Assembly (NCBI GenBank): GCA_050916095.1
Contig: CP050901.1
Location: forward strand, 4,307,796 to 4,371,795
Direction of reading: 5' to 3'
DNA length: 64,000 bases
From: JANPCX01 sp050916095
GTDB taxonomy: Bacteria > Pseudomonadota > Gammaproteobacteria > Burkholderiales > Burkholderiaceae_C
A program made the position numbers and the translations under genes. This document shows, piece by piece, positions 12,007 through 20,649 of the stretch (within the stretch, counting starts at the first letter, position 1; every line of letters starts with the position of its first letter). Under the pieces are notes generated by a model. The model was given only the letters and a program-made list of their open reading frames with translations. It made no database searches and had not been told where the DNA came from.

Positions 12007-12435
12007 TTACTTCAGGTGACCGTTGATCAGCTTGGTCATCTCGAACATCGAGACCTGGGCCTTCTTGAAGATTTCCTTCAGCTTGGCGTCGGCATTGATC
12101 ATCGTGCGCTTGGCCTTGTCTTGAAGGTCGTTCTTCTTGATGTACTCCCACACCTTCTTGGTCACTTCTGTGCGGGGCACAGGGGTGGATCCAATGATGG
12201 CGGCCAAATGGGCGCTAGGGGTCATCGCTTTCATGAATGCCGCATTCGGCGTGCGTTTTTTGGCCGGAGCCTTTTTCGCAGCGACGGTCTTCACTGCCGC
12301 TTTTTTGGCCGGTGCAGCTTTCTTGGCAGCAGGAGCTGCTTTCTTAGCCGCCGGAGCTTTCTTCGCTGGAGCCGCCTTCTTGGCCGGTGCCGCTTTCTTC
12401 GCAGCGGGTTTAGCCGCTTTCTTTGCAGTTGCCAT
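12007..12435 (-). CDS. SWIB/MDM2-domain protein with histone H1-like Lys/Ala tail
   Basis: 142 residues from the ATG at 12435, with GGAG upstream. Residues 1-60 consist of repeated AKKAAPAKKA-type blocks like the basic tails of histone H1/Hc1. Residues of about 65-140 form a SWIB domain (TPSAHLAAIIGSTPVPRTEV, then TKKVWEYIKKNDLQD, and DAKLKEIF). In chlamydiae and many betaproteobacteria such fusions are thought to act as nucleoid-associated or topology-related proteins. The basic tail implies DNA binding; its target is unknown. Confidence 0.9.
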   Translation of the reverse strand: MATAKKAAKPAAKKAAPAKKAAPAKKAPAAKKAAPAAKKAAPAKKAAVKTVAAKKAPAKKRTPNAAFMKAMTPSAHLAAIIGSTPVPRTEVTKKVWEYIKKNDLQDKAKRTMINADAKLKEIFKKAQVSMFEMTKLINGHLK

Positions 12436-12691
12436 TTTCAATTTCTCCATCAAGTAAATGGTTGATGTGCCGGGCTGGATGAAGGCCGCATGAGCCTTCG
12501 TTTGTTATGCCAGTCACCGTGCGGAGCGAATGGTACTGCGTGCGTTCATGCTTGAGAAGCGTTTTTCATAGGTAAAACCGCTTTTCTTCATAGGTAGAGA
12601 GGGCTTTTGTGTCTCTCAGGCGTCATTCGATGTGCTTTGGCAGCACGCCCCTGAGGACGGCGGACTGCAAAACACAAGTGCGCGCGCTGCA
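12436..12691. promoter_or_regulatory. Upstream region of the SWIB gene with a 10-bp direct repeat
   Basis: On the minus strand TACCTATGAA occurs twice, about 26 bases apart (12568-12604), in an otherwise featureless leader before the SWIB gene. It may be a regulator site; no protein can be assigned. Confidence 0.25.
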
Positions 12692-13378
12692 TCAAACGTC
12701 GGCCCACTGGCGCAAAAGGTTGTGGTACGTGCCGGTCAATCCGATGATGGCCGGGTCACTTTCACCGTGCGCTGTGCGCAACTGCATGAGGTGGGCGTCC
12801 ATCTCGTAGAGCAAGCGCCTGTGCTCGCCGCTGCGCACCATGCTCTCAATCCAAAAAAAGCACGCCAGCCGTTCTCCGCGTGTCACGGGCTCCACGCGGT
12901 GCACGCTGGTGCCGGGATAAAGCACCATGTCGCCGGCCGCGAGCTTGACCGCTTTGGTGCCGAAGGTGTCCTCGATGACAAGCTCGCCGCCGTCATAGCT
13001 GCCCAGCTCGCTCAAGAACAAAGTGCAGGACAGGTCGGTACGCACACGTTCACCGCTGCCGGGGACATAACGCACGGCGTTGTCAACGTGATTGCCAAAG
13101 GCGTTGGTCTGTCCGGCATAACGGTTAAAGAGCGGCGGAAATACTTTTTTGGGCAAAGCGGCCGAGAAAAAAAGCGCATGCCGGTTCAGGGCCGCCAGCA
13201 CCAGGGCTTGCAGGTGTTGGGTGGTGGCGCCGGATTGTTCCAACTGCTGATTGTTTTTGGCCTGCTTGGATTGCACGCCTGCGGTCACCCGGCCATCGCC
13301 CCACGTGGCTTGGGCCAATGCGGAGTGAACCTCACGCAACTCATCACCGTGAAGAACTTGTGGAATGTGCAGCAGCAT
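12692..13378 (-). CDS. Fe(II)/2-oxoglutarate PKHD-type hydroxylase, PiuC/YbiX family
   Basis: 228 residues from the ATG at 13378, preceded by GAGGG at suitable spacing; an ATG six bases upstream is too close to that site. The iron-binding triad is visible: His97 and Asp99 in NHVDNA and His160 in TSVHRV, with Arg170 for 2-oxoglutarate. The spacing matches YbiX/PiuC. In other bacteria the gene sits next to catecholate siderophore receptors such as Fiu and PiuA, exactly as here: it follows the TonB-dependent receptor by 12 bases and is last in the iron operon. The substrate is not established in the family as far as I know. Confidence 0.9.
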   Translation of the reverse strand: MLLHIPQVLHGDELREVHSALAQATWGDGRVTAGVQSKQAKNNQQLEQSGATTQHLQALVLAALNRHALFFSAALPKKVFPPLFNRYAGQTNAFGNHVDNAVRYVPGSGERVRTDLSCTLFLSELGSYDGGELVIEDTFGTKAVKLAAGDMVLYPGTSVHRVEPVTRGERLACFFWIESMVRSGEHRRLLYEMDAHLMQLRTAHGESDPAIIGLTGTYHNLLRQWADV

Positions 13379-13390
13379 GGACATCCACCC

Positions 13391-15688
13391 TCAAAACTTG
13401 GCCGCCATCGTCAACTGCAGCGTGCGCGGTTTGCCTGGCACATAGTGACCTCGGTAAAGCGTGTCGGCATAGTGTTTGTCGGTGATGTTGGTGACGTTGA
13501 ACTTGAAACTGACGTCTTTCATGGTGTATTCCACGAGAAGGTCCGCAGTCGCAAAACCCGGCGCTTTGAACGCCGTGATGCCTTGCGGTGTGTCGCTGCT
13601 GCGCAGGTTCAGGCCGCCGCCAATTCGCCACTGGGGCGTGATTTTGTAAGTGGTCCACACGGTGCCGGTGTGTTTGGGCGTGAGACCGGGACGTGCGCCG
13701 ACCGTCTCTCCGGCAGGCGCAGCCGCCGAGGCTTTGTCCACTTCGGCGTCGGGAATGAAGGCATACGACAAGTAAACCTCCCAGGCGGGGGTGATGCGGC
13801 CTGACACGTCCAGCTCCAAACCTGCGGCGTGGCGCTGGCCCGACAGCACGTAATTGCAGGCGTTGACGGAATCAGCGTCACGGTTGCGTTCGTTGTATTT
13901 GGTGGTGTGGAAGAGGGCGGCACGCGTGCTGAGATTGCCGCTGGCCGAATCAAGCTTGGCACCCAGCTCCAGGTTGCGGCTGGACTCGGGCGCTACCTTG
14001 GCATTGCCGGCGTCGAACTGGTAGGTGTCACCGGACGTATTGAATGAAGTGCCATAGGAGAAGTGGTAGGAGCTCAGCGCCGTGGGTTGGTAGAGCACAC
14101 CGAACCGTTTGCTCCACAACGAGTCGGTGCGCGACAGCTGGGTCGCAGGTGCCACTGAACACGGATTGGCAGTGTTCTGCGCCACGGCCACATTGGTGTA
14201 CTGGCCTTCAAAGCGATCCCAGCGCAGGCCCGCCAGCATCTTCCACTTGGGGGCGATTTGCACCAGGTCTTGGAAGTAAATGCCCAGGGCCTTCGCATCA
14301 AACGTTCGGTTGACGGAGGTGAGGCGCTGCGCCTCGTCCACCGTGGCACCGTCGTCTGGTGTACCCACACGGGTCACGGGCTTGGTCAGCACCACGCCGG
14401 TGGGCAAGGTGGCGGCGAAGTTGCGGAATTCTTCGTGCGCCAGATCAACGCCCGATTGCACGGAGTGCGCCAAACCACCCCACTGAAATTTGCCGCTGTA
14501 GTCGCTTTGCAGATAGCGGGTGTCCATGTCTTGAATTTTCAAGTTGGTGCCACGTGTGAGGACGCTGTCAGGCCCGAAGGTGTCGGAGGTGACGGCTCGG
14601 CCACCGGGTTGTTGGGCAGCGGGGGCAAACCGAATGGCGCTGGCACGCTGATCGCGCTCATAGCTGCCCGCGCGGAAGGTGGTTTTGAGTTCGCCTTGAT
14701 TGGTGCCAAAGCGATGCAAATGGCTCAAGGTGCCATAGGTGGTGCCACCCGCGCTGTAGTCACTTTTCATGCCGTAGTAGTTTTGGGGGTCGGTGTTCCA
14801 CAGGCGGTTGCCGCCCGACGCGCCGGGCGTGATCCAGGGCAGGCCGTAGTGGATGCCGTTGTCGTTGTCCAGGTCATAAAGGCTGGCCAACAACTCATCG
14901 CTCGTGCCGATGCCCAGCCGCACACTCGGTGCGATGCCTTTTTTGCGGACTTTCACGCCGTTGTTGTCGGCCTCGGTGCTCATGGCGTTGATGCGAAGTG
15001 CAGCGTTCTCGCCAACGCGCAGGTTGAAGTCGCCGCCCAAGCGCCGGTAGTTGCCACTTCCTCCGGTGATGGCCACCTCGTGGCCTTTGTAAATCGTCGG
15101 TTCTTTGCTGACCTGGTTCACTGCGCCGCCAGTGGAACCTCTTCCAAACAACATGGAGGCCGAGCCGCGAAGCACCTCCACGCGGTCGTTGTTGAAGGTG
15201 TCTCGCTCATAAAAGGCGGGGTCGCGCAAACCATCGATGAAGATGTCGCCCGTGGCTTGCAGCGAGAAGCCACGCAAGCGGATGTCTTCTTCCCCGCCTT
15301 CAGCCGCCTGGAAGGAGATGCCGGCGGTGTTGCGCAGGGCATCTTTGAGGGTGTCGAGGTTGCGGTCGTCGATCAACTTTTCAGTGACGACGGTGATCGA
15401 CTGCGGAATGTCGCGCAGTTCTTGTTGGCCTTTGCCGATGCGGGAATCAACGGCTTGGTAGGTGGACTTGCCCGAGGTCTCGGCTTGGGCCTTGACCTTC
15501 ACAGGGGCGAGTGTGGCCTCAGCCTGTGCGCGGCTTGTTGGTTCTGTGGCCGTTTGTGCGTACACGGGCGCAACCAAGCACCCCAAACCCACGCCCGCCG
15601 CCAAAGCCCCCAGGGGCAAGACCGCCGAGGTGGTGCGGCGAGATTTTTGAAATGCATCAACGGGTGCAAGAGAAGTTGGCTTTTTCAT
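13391..15688 (-). CDS. TonB-dependent siderophore receptor, Fiu-like
   Basis: 765 residues starting at the ATG at 15688. A long signal peptide ends VYAQT. Next is a short extension, the plug domain (DIPQSITVVTEKLIDDRNLDT, then GGEEDIRLRGFSL, IFIDGLRDPAFYERDTFN, RVEVLRGSASMLFGRGSTGGAVN), and a beta-barrel ending in PGKPRTLQLTMAAKF with the terminal Phe expected for BAM recognition. The plug motifs are those of catecholate receptors such as Fiu. It imports ferric siderophores across the outer membrane using TonB-ExbBD, encoded immediately upstream. Substrate specificity cannot be read from the sequence. Confidence 0.92.
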   Translation of the reverse strand: MKKPTSLAPVDAFQKSRRTTSAVLPLGALAAGVGLGCLVAPVYAQTATEPTSRAQAEATLAPVKVKAQAETSGKSTYQAVDSRIGKGQQELRDIPQSITVVTEKLIDDRNLDTLKDALRNTAGISFQAAEGGEEDIRLRGFSLQATGDIFIDGLRDPAFYERDTFNNDRVEVLRGSASMLFGRGSTGGAVNQVSKEPTIYKGHEVAITGGSGNYRRLGGDFNLRVGENAALRINAMSTEADNNGVKVRKKGIAPSVRLGIGTSDELLASLYDLDNDNGIHYGLPWITPGASGGNRLWNTDPQNYYGMKSDYSAGGTTYGTLSHLHRFGTNQGELKTTFRAGSYERDQRASAIRFAPAAQQPGGRAVTSDTFGPDSVLTRGTNLKIQDMDTRYLQSDYSGKFQWGGLAHSVQSGVDLAHEEFRNFAATLPTGVVLTKPVTRVGTPDDGATVDEAQRLTSVNRTFDAKALGIYFQDLVQIAPKWKMLAGLRWDRFEGQYTNVAVAQNTANPCSVAPATQLSRTDSLWSKRFGVLYQPTALSSYHFSYGTSFNTSGDTYQFDAGNAKVAPESSRNLELGAKLDSASGNLSTRAALFHTTKYNERNRDADSVNACNYVLSGQRHAAGLELDVSGRITPAWEVYLSYAFIPDAEVDKASAAAPAGETVGARPGLTPKHTGTVWTTYKITPQWRIGGGLNLRSSDTPQGITAFKAPGFATADLLVEYTMKDVSFKFNVTNITDKHYADTLYRGHYVPGKPRTLQLTMAAKF

Positions 15689-15793
15689 ATCAAAACTCAA
15701 GGGGTTGTTTCGCGGACAAAAGAGTGGCTGAGAGGGGCTGCAACAGCAGCTCCTCCTGGCGGCGCAAGGGGTGGGGCTGACGGAACTGACGCT

Positions 15794-16213
15794 TCAGGGT
15801 TCGCCAGGCAGGCTCACAAAACCCACCTTGTGCAAACCTGCGTTGGATGCGTCTGCCAAGGTTTGCGCAACTACGCGGTAGGCCACCGCTTGGTCGGCAC
15901 GCAGGTGCACTTCGGGTTGCGGTTGCTTCAAAGCAGCCGCGCCAAAACGTTCCACCGTCAGTGCGCGGCTGAGGCGCTCGCCGTTCCAGTAGCGCTCGCC
16001 TTGCGCATCAATGGCGAACTCAATTTTTTCGACCGGCGCTGTGTTCGTTTGGCTGCTGGCCTGGGGCAGTTCCAGCTTCACCGCATGGGTGAGCAGCGGC
16101 GCAGTGACGATGAAGATCACCAGCAGCACCAGCAACACATCGATCAAAGGCACCATGTTGATATCGGCGACAGGTTGTGCGCTGCGGTGCCCATCAAAGC
16201 TGGCGAAACTCAT
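15794..16213 (-). CDS. exbD: ExbD/TolR-type biopolymer transport protein
   Basis: 139 residues with one N-terminal membrane helix (INMVPLIDVLLVLLVIFIV), which contains the essential membrane Asp of ExbD (PLIDVLLVLL), and a periplasmic domain with HLRADQAVAYRVV. GAGGAG precedes the ATG. With ExbB it converts proton motive force to movement of TonB. Order tonB-exbB-exbD-receptor identifies ExbD rather than TolR. Confidence 0.92.
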   Translation of the reverse strand: MSFASFDGHRSAQPVADINMVPLIDVLLVLLVIFIVTAPLLTHAVKLELPQASSQTNTAPVEKIEFAIDAQGERYWNGERLSRALTVERFGAAALKQPQPEVHLRADQAVAYRVVAQTLADASNAGLHKVGFVSLPGEP

Positions 16214-16225
16214 GGCAGCGTCTCC

Positions 16226-17041
16226 TCAAACCTGCGCCGCGCGTGGCGGCAAACGCTGCACCTTGGCGGGCGTTGGCACGCTGTTGGCATCGGTTGTTAA
16301 CCGCGCACGGCTTGCCGCACCGCCACCCAAGGCATGCCCCATGGCGACCAAGGTGTGCAGCTCGTAGGCGAAGGCATCGAGCTGGGCGGCCAGCACGCGG
16401 TTGGATCGGGTGAAAGCGTTGTAGGCCATGACAGCGGGGATGGCCACGGCCAGCCCGAGGCCGGTCATGATGAGGGCCTCGCCCACCGGGCCTGCCACTT
16501 TGTCGAGCGTGCCCGCACCAGTCAAACCAATGTTCACCAAGGCTTGGTACACGCCCCAGACCGTGCCGAACAAGCCCACAAAGGGCGCCGTCGCGCCGAC
16601 CGTGGCCAGTACCGTCAAACCCGCCTCCATGCCCAAGACGATGCCGTCGAGCGTTTTTTTGATGGTGCGGGTGACAAAGTCGCTGGCCGATCCTGCTTCA
16701 GCCAAGCGCGAGGCCCCATGCGCCGCGTGATGGGCCTGCGCCTGCAAGGCTTGCTGCGTGAGCAAAGAAAACGGGTCGCGATGACGAGTGGTTTTGAGCT
16801 CGTCGGCGACATCGTCGATGGAGGGCGCATTCCAAAAACGCAACAAAAATGCCGCACCACGTTTTTTAGCCAGCCAGCGCTCAACCATGCGCAGCACGAT
16901 GAGGGTCCATGACAACACCGACATCAGCAACAGCACCACCAACAAGGTGCGGCCCAGCGCGTCGGCGTGCGACAAAAAATGACCCACGCCCAACACAGCG
17001 GGTGAAGACGACGTTGCTTGGTTCAGGGTTTCAGGGGTCAT
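16226..17041 (-). CDS. exbB: ExbB-type proton channel subunit
   Basis: 271 residues with three membrane segments (about 25-50, 135-160 and 185-210) and the MotA/TolQ/ExbB signature GATAPFVGLFGTVWG. The start ATG overlaps the tonB stop (ATGA), so tonB and exbB are coupled. It forms the pentameric inner-membrane proton channel that, with ExbD, energises TonB. Confidence 0.93.
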   Translation of the reverse strand: MTPETLNQATSSSPAVLGVGHFLSHADALGRTLLVVLLLMSVLSWTLIVLRMVERWLAKKRGAAFLLRFWNAPSIDDVADELKTTRHRDPFSLLTQQALQAQAHHAAHGASRLAEAGSASDFVTRTIKKTLDGIVLGMEAGLTVLATVGATAPFVGLFGTVWGVYQALVNIGLTGAGTLDKVAGPVGEALIMTGLGLAVAIPAVMAYNAFTRSNRVLAAQLDAFAYELHTLVAMGHALGGGAASRARLTTDANSVPTPAKVQRLPPRAAQV

Positions 17042-17787
17042 CTTGATCGCTCCAACTCAAAGGGGAAAGGAATGCGAGCCCAGCCTGCGGTGGCCTGGCC
17101 GTTCTCCGTGTAGGGGACAAAGCGGGCTTGCTGAACTGCGGTGACGGCGGCTTCGTCCAAGCGCACAAAGCCCGAGCTTTGGGCCACTTGCACCGTGCGC
17201 GGCAGCCCGGTTTCGTCCACAAACACCCGCACCACCACCGTGCCGGATTCACCCAAACGGCGGGAGGCGGTTGGATAGGTGGGTGTGGGCGGTTCGATGT
17301 AACGAACCATGGAAGGTGGGATCAGTTTCGGCGGTGCCGGTTGCAGTGGCGCGAGAGCGATAGGCGACGCATCTGTCGTGGTGGCGGAAGAAAACGCTGT
17401 CGTTGCACTTGCCGATCCGCCTTCCTGTGGCGCCTGCAATGGGGCGGGGAGCTCCATGGCGACCATTGGTTTTGCAAGAGGGGGCTGCGTCTGCGCAGCA
17501 GCCGACTGCGGCATCGAGACGACCGCACGCTGACGTGCAACAGCGGGTATCGCTTGAGCAGGCACCACGGTGGGCGTGGACAGATCGACCCAACTCACCG
17601 ACAACGCGGACTGAGCAGGCACAGCCAATGGCGCGGCCTCCACGGTCCGCAAAACCCAAACGCCCCAGGCGTGCAGTGCCAGCACCAGACCCATCACCCA
17701 CCCTGCAAGCCACGGGCGGGCCATCCAATCAATGTGGGGCCGATGCGCTGCAGCAGCTACAGGATGGGAAAGGGCAATGGAAGGCAA
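17038..17787 (-). CDS. tonB: TonB energy transducer
   Basis: 249 residues if translation starts at TTG 17787, which has GGAG six bases upstream; a GTG at 17823 lacks a ribosome site, and an ATG at 17724 would remove only the tail before the membrane helix. There is one N-terminal membrane anchor (WLAGWVMGLVLALHAWGVWVL), a Pro/Ala-rich periplasmic spacer, and a TonB C-terminal domain (YPTASRRLGESGTVVVRVFV and DEAAVTAVQQARFVP). It spans the periplasm to energise the receptor encoded downstream. First gene of the iron operon, with a Fur box just upstream. Confidence 0.9.
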   Translation of the reverse strand: MPSIALSHPVAAAAHRPHIDWMARPWLAGWVMGLVLALHAWGVWVLRTVEAAPLAVPAQSALSVSWVDLSTPTVVPAQAIPAVARQRAVVSMPQSAAAQTQPPLAKPMVAMELPAPLQAPQEGGSASATTAFSSATTTDASPIALAPLQPAPPKLIPPSMVRYIEPPTPTYPTASRRLGESGTVVVRVFVDETGLPRTVQVAQSSGFVRLDEAAVTAVQQARFVPYTENGQATAGWARIPFPFELERSR

Positions 17788-17850
17788 AACGGTCTCCGCC
17801 GATCGTGAATGCCGTGATGGCACGGCAAGATGTTGGAGACGCTATTCTAT

Positions 17851-17869
17851 ATGAGAACGATTCGCATTT
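17851..17869 (-). promoter_or_regulatory. Fur box upstream of the tonB operon
   Basis: The minus strand reads AAATGCGAATCGTTCTCAT, close to the 19-bp Fur consensus in its betaproteobacterial form (AAT.CGAAT..TTCTCAT). It lies about 65-80 bases before the tonB start, so the five-gene operon is likely repressed by Fur-Fe(II). Confidence 0.75.
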
Positions 17870-17925
17870 GCAATAGTGGCATATCGGCGTTCTACCTATT
17901 GGGGCTTACATGAATTGCGACACCA

Positions 17926-18001
17926 CACACCGTTCGGGCTGAGCCCGTCGAAGCCAGCGCGTGCGTCGATACAGGCCCTTCGACAGGGCGAACGGTGTGG
18001 G
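17926..18001. repeat. Dispersed REP/BIME-like inverted repeat, copy 1
   Basis: Arms CACACCGTTCGGGCTGAGC.. and ..CAGGGCGAACGGTGTG enclose inner CGTCGAAGCC / GGCCCTTCGAC arms. Copies of the same family are at 25389-25455, 25490-25564, 29160-29300, 33591-33615 and 41191-41264. It lies between the tonB operon and dabA. Confidence 0.8.
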
Positions 18002-18096
18002 ATGTCATGTTGATGGAAACCGCTGTAAGAGGCTGGTCCGCCTGAGTCTTGCTTGCGTCGAATGCTTCCACAGTTTTTATTGCACCCCACATCGAA

Positions 18097-20649
18097 TCAA
18101 TCGCTCTCCGCCACCCATTGCCCTTGCTGATAACGCGCGATCCGTTTCGTGGCGCTGGTCGCATCCAACTGAAACAAATGCAGCCACTGCCCGTCCAGCA
18201 GTTGTCTCACCAGCGCGTGTTTTTCAATCACCGCGTTCAGCATGGCTTGCGGTGCTTCGATGAACACGGACAAGCGCAGCGGTGTGTGGCGCAAGTGGGT
18301 GCCGTCGTGCAGTGACTGCCAGGGCAGGCCGATTCGCAAGTCGCCGCCATTGCCCTCAAACACCCCGAGCCGCCCGCCCACCACGTTGTGCAGCACTTTG
18401 TTGCCGCTGCCATAACGGCGGTTGTCCACGGTGCTGGCGTGGTACTGCATGTTGATCCAGTGGGTGACCACCATGGGCGCGGTCATGATGAGTTCCAGCA
18501 CCTTGCCGCTGCTGTCTTGCTGCCAATCGTAGTCGTGCAGGAAGCTGCGGCCTTGTAAGTTCATGTGCTGGCTGCGGTGGCGCGGTGCCACGATGAAGGC
18601 GGCGTTGTTGGCCAGGCCCCATTCGGGGCGGACTTGGGCCCAGTCGTTGGCGCGTTCTTGAACCCGCTGCTGCAGAGCCGCCGTGTCATTCCAAGCCAAA
18701 CCGAGAGACGGCGCGCGCTCCGCACGAGCCAGTTGGCCCGCTTGCAGGAGCACCGCTTGCAACGCGGCCACATCGGCTTGGTGGCTGCTGGGCACCAGGT
18801 CCAGGTCGAACAGTTCGAGCGCATCGGTGGTGGTGTTATGCAGCCCAGCCAAGAAACAAGTACTGGCAGGAATGGTGATGCCGCGTGCGGCCAGGCCGAC
18901 GCGAATATCGGCATCGTTCAACAAGGACGCCAACACGCGGGCATTGACCTCGCCGGTTTGCCCGCCACAGGCACCGCAGTCCAAGCCCGCCGCGTGCGGG
19001 TTGTTGGCGCTTTGGCTGCCGTGGCCGGCCAGCAGCACCAGTCGGGCGAAGTCGCGCGTGAGGCCCATGGCACCCAAGATGCCAGCGGCCATGTCGCAGC
19101 GCTGGGCGAGCACAGCCGCCGCTTCTGGGCCTGTGGCTGCGGTTGAATGCGAAGGCAGGCGCGGGCGCATGTGGGCTTGTTGCTGGGCCGACAGCCCCGT
19201 TTGTTCGACCGCTGCAGTGTGGCCTCTGCGGGCCAGGCTCTTGCGCAGCAGCTTGGCGCCAGACCACCAGCCACAAGCCTCCACAAAGGAAAAACCTGAA
19301 CTCGGTTGGCTGCGAAAGTCTTGCCACATCTGCTGCCATTGCAAGGCGTGCTGGCGGCGTTTGAGCAAGGTTCGGCCCAGCGACGGTTCGTCGCAAACCT
19401 CGGTGGCACACCAGGCGGGGGCCAACAGCCCTGGCAGTTGCGGGCGCGTCATCGCGGTGCCACTGGGGTTGTAGGCGATGGGCAAGCCAAAAAATCCGGC
19501 GAATCCCATCGTTTGCACCTTGGGGCTGCTGGCTTCCAGGGCGCGGCGAAATACCTCGGAGCGCACGTCGATGCAAAACACGGCTTGCACCGCCGCAGGC
19601 TCTTGGTGGGGCAAGGATGGCTGCAACAGCCCTTGGCACAGACGCTCTTGGTGGGCGCGCTCCAGGGCGGTTTGCAGCAACCAATCGTTGCGTTGGTTGA
19701 AGGGCACGGCGGCTTGTGCCACGGGGCTGGAGGATGCAAAAGCACGGGGTGTCCAACCTAGACCCGGCGCATGAAGAACCCACTCCCAGGCCAAACGAAT
19801 GGCCAAGAGTTGCAGCAAGGCTTCCTGATCGGCGGGCGCGGGTTGTGGCCCCAAATTGGTTTGCCAGCGCTCGTAAGCGCACCAAGAGGCCCAGCCATTC
19901 ACGCTGAGCAACAAGGCGGTGTAGTAGTGGGCGCAGGCGGCGTCGGGCACGGCCAGGGCTTGCGTGGCCCAGGCGATCAATGCTTTGGGGCTGGAGGGCA
20001 GTTGCTGCACTTTGGCGCGCCAGCCTTTGAAGCCGGTCAACAAAGCAGGCCCCACGTCGTTTTGCGCTTGTTCGCGCCAACTGGCGTACAGGCCCACCTG
20101 GCGGTCGGGCGACCAGGCCGCTTGGTTGCGGTCAAAGTAGGCGGCGCAATGCTGGCTGATGTGCTGGGTGAGTACATCGTTCCAGGCCATGGCGTGGGTG
20201 AGGTCGCGCTGCGCATCCACGGCGTCGCTCACCAGCGGCAGGCGCTGCGCAGGCCCATCAGCTTGCTGTAGGTGGGTCAGCAAGGCGTCTGCCGACATGC
20301 CCAGGCTCTCGAGCGCTGCATCGCCTGCGCTGTGTTGGATGGCCCACTCCAGGTGCCGACGTTCAAACGCGCCCGCTTGCCACTGCGCCAGGTAGTAACT
20401 GCGTGGCATCAAGAGCGAGGTGCCCGAGAGTTCTCGCAAACGGGCTGCGGCCACCGCCATCGGCTGCCCCACAAAACCCCAATAAGGGTTCACGGCGATG
20501 AACTGATCCAAGGGCCAAGTGGGTGCAATGCGCCCGCAGGCCACGGCCAAGGCCTCTTGTTGTGCGGGGTTGAGCGCGGGCTGGGTATGGGCCGCAGCAG
20601 CAGCGTGGGTGGGAGCAGCCATTGGCCTATCGGCAAGAACAGTTGTCAT
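18097..20649 (-). CDS. dabA: DabA, inorganic carbon transporter subunit (DUF2309)
   Basis: 850 residues from the ATG at 20649, whose first base is the last base of the dabB stop (TGATG), strong support for this start. DabA is the large cytosolic, carbonic-anhydrase-like zinc subunit of the DAB carbon pump. The four expected zinc-site residues are present with the spacing of characterised DabA: Cys and Asp in FCIDVRSE (two apart), His in AGHGS and Cys in GLDCGACGG (15 apart). The enzyme is thought to hydrate CO2 vectorially, driven by cation flow through DabB, and so accumulate bicarbonate. It gives CO2-limited growth in heterotrophs and autotrophs alike; no rubisco gene is visible here. Confidence 0.93.
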   Translation of the reverse strand: MTTVLADRPMAAPTHAAAAAHTQPALNPAQQEALAVACGRIAPTWPLDQFIAVNPYWGFVGQPMAVAAARLRELSGTSLLMPRSYYLAQWQAGAFERRHLEWAIQHSAGDAALESLGMSADALLTHLQQADGPAQRLPLVSDAVDAQRDLTHAMAWNDVLTQHISQHCAAYFDRNQAAWSPDRQVGLYASWREQAQNDVGPALLTGFKGWRAKVQQLPSSPKALIAWATQALAVPDAACAHYYTALLLSVNGWASWCAYERWQTNLGPQPAPADQEALLQLLAIRLAWEWVLHAPGLGWTPRAFASSSPVAQAAVPFNQRNDWLLQTALERAHQERLCQGLLQPSLPHQEPAAVQAVFCIDVRSEVFRRALEASSPKVQTMGFAGFFGLPIAYNPSGTAMTRPQLPGLLAPAWCATEVCDEPSLGRTLLKRRQHALQWQQMWQDFRSQPSSGFSFVEACGWWSGAKLLRKSLARRGHTAAVEQTGLSAQQQAHMRPRLPSHSTAATGPEAAAVLAQRCDMAAGILGAMGLTRDFARLVLLAGHGSQSANNPHAAGLDCGACGGQTGEVNARVLASLLNDADIRVGLAARGITIPASTCFLAGLHNTTTDALELFDLDLVPSSHQADVAALQAVLLQAGQLARAERAPSLGLAWNDTAALQQRVQERANDWAQVRPEWGLANNAAFIVAPRHRSQHMNLQGRSFLHDYDWQQDSSGKVLELIMTAPMVVTHWINMQYHASTVDNRRYGSGNKVLHNVVGGRLGVFEGNGGDLRIGLPWQSLHDGTHLRHTPLRLSVFIEAPQAMLNAVIEKHALVRQLLDGQWLHLFQLDATSATKRIARYQQGQWVAESD

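Noticed and set aside
12632..13804. 390-codon plus-strand frame
   Set aside because: Antisense of PiuC and the receptor, whose families are certain.
14258..16300. 680-codon plus-strand frame
   Set aside because: Antisense shadow of the TonB receptor and exbD; no family resemblance and His/Gln/Gly-rich composition.
15794..17041. TolQ/TolR pair
   Set aside because: Linked to tonB, a siderophore receptor and a Fur box, so ExbB/ExbD.
17926..18001. CRISPR-like array from recurring GTTCGCCCTGAGC units
   Set aside because: Copies are dispersed, inverted and without regular spacers; they are REP-type repeats.
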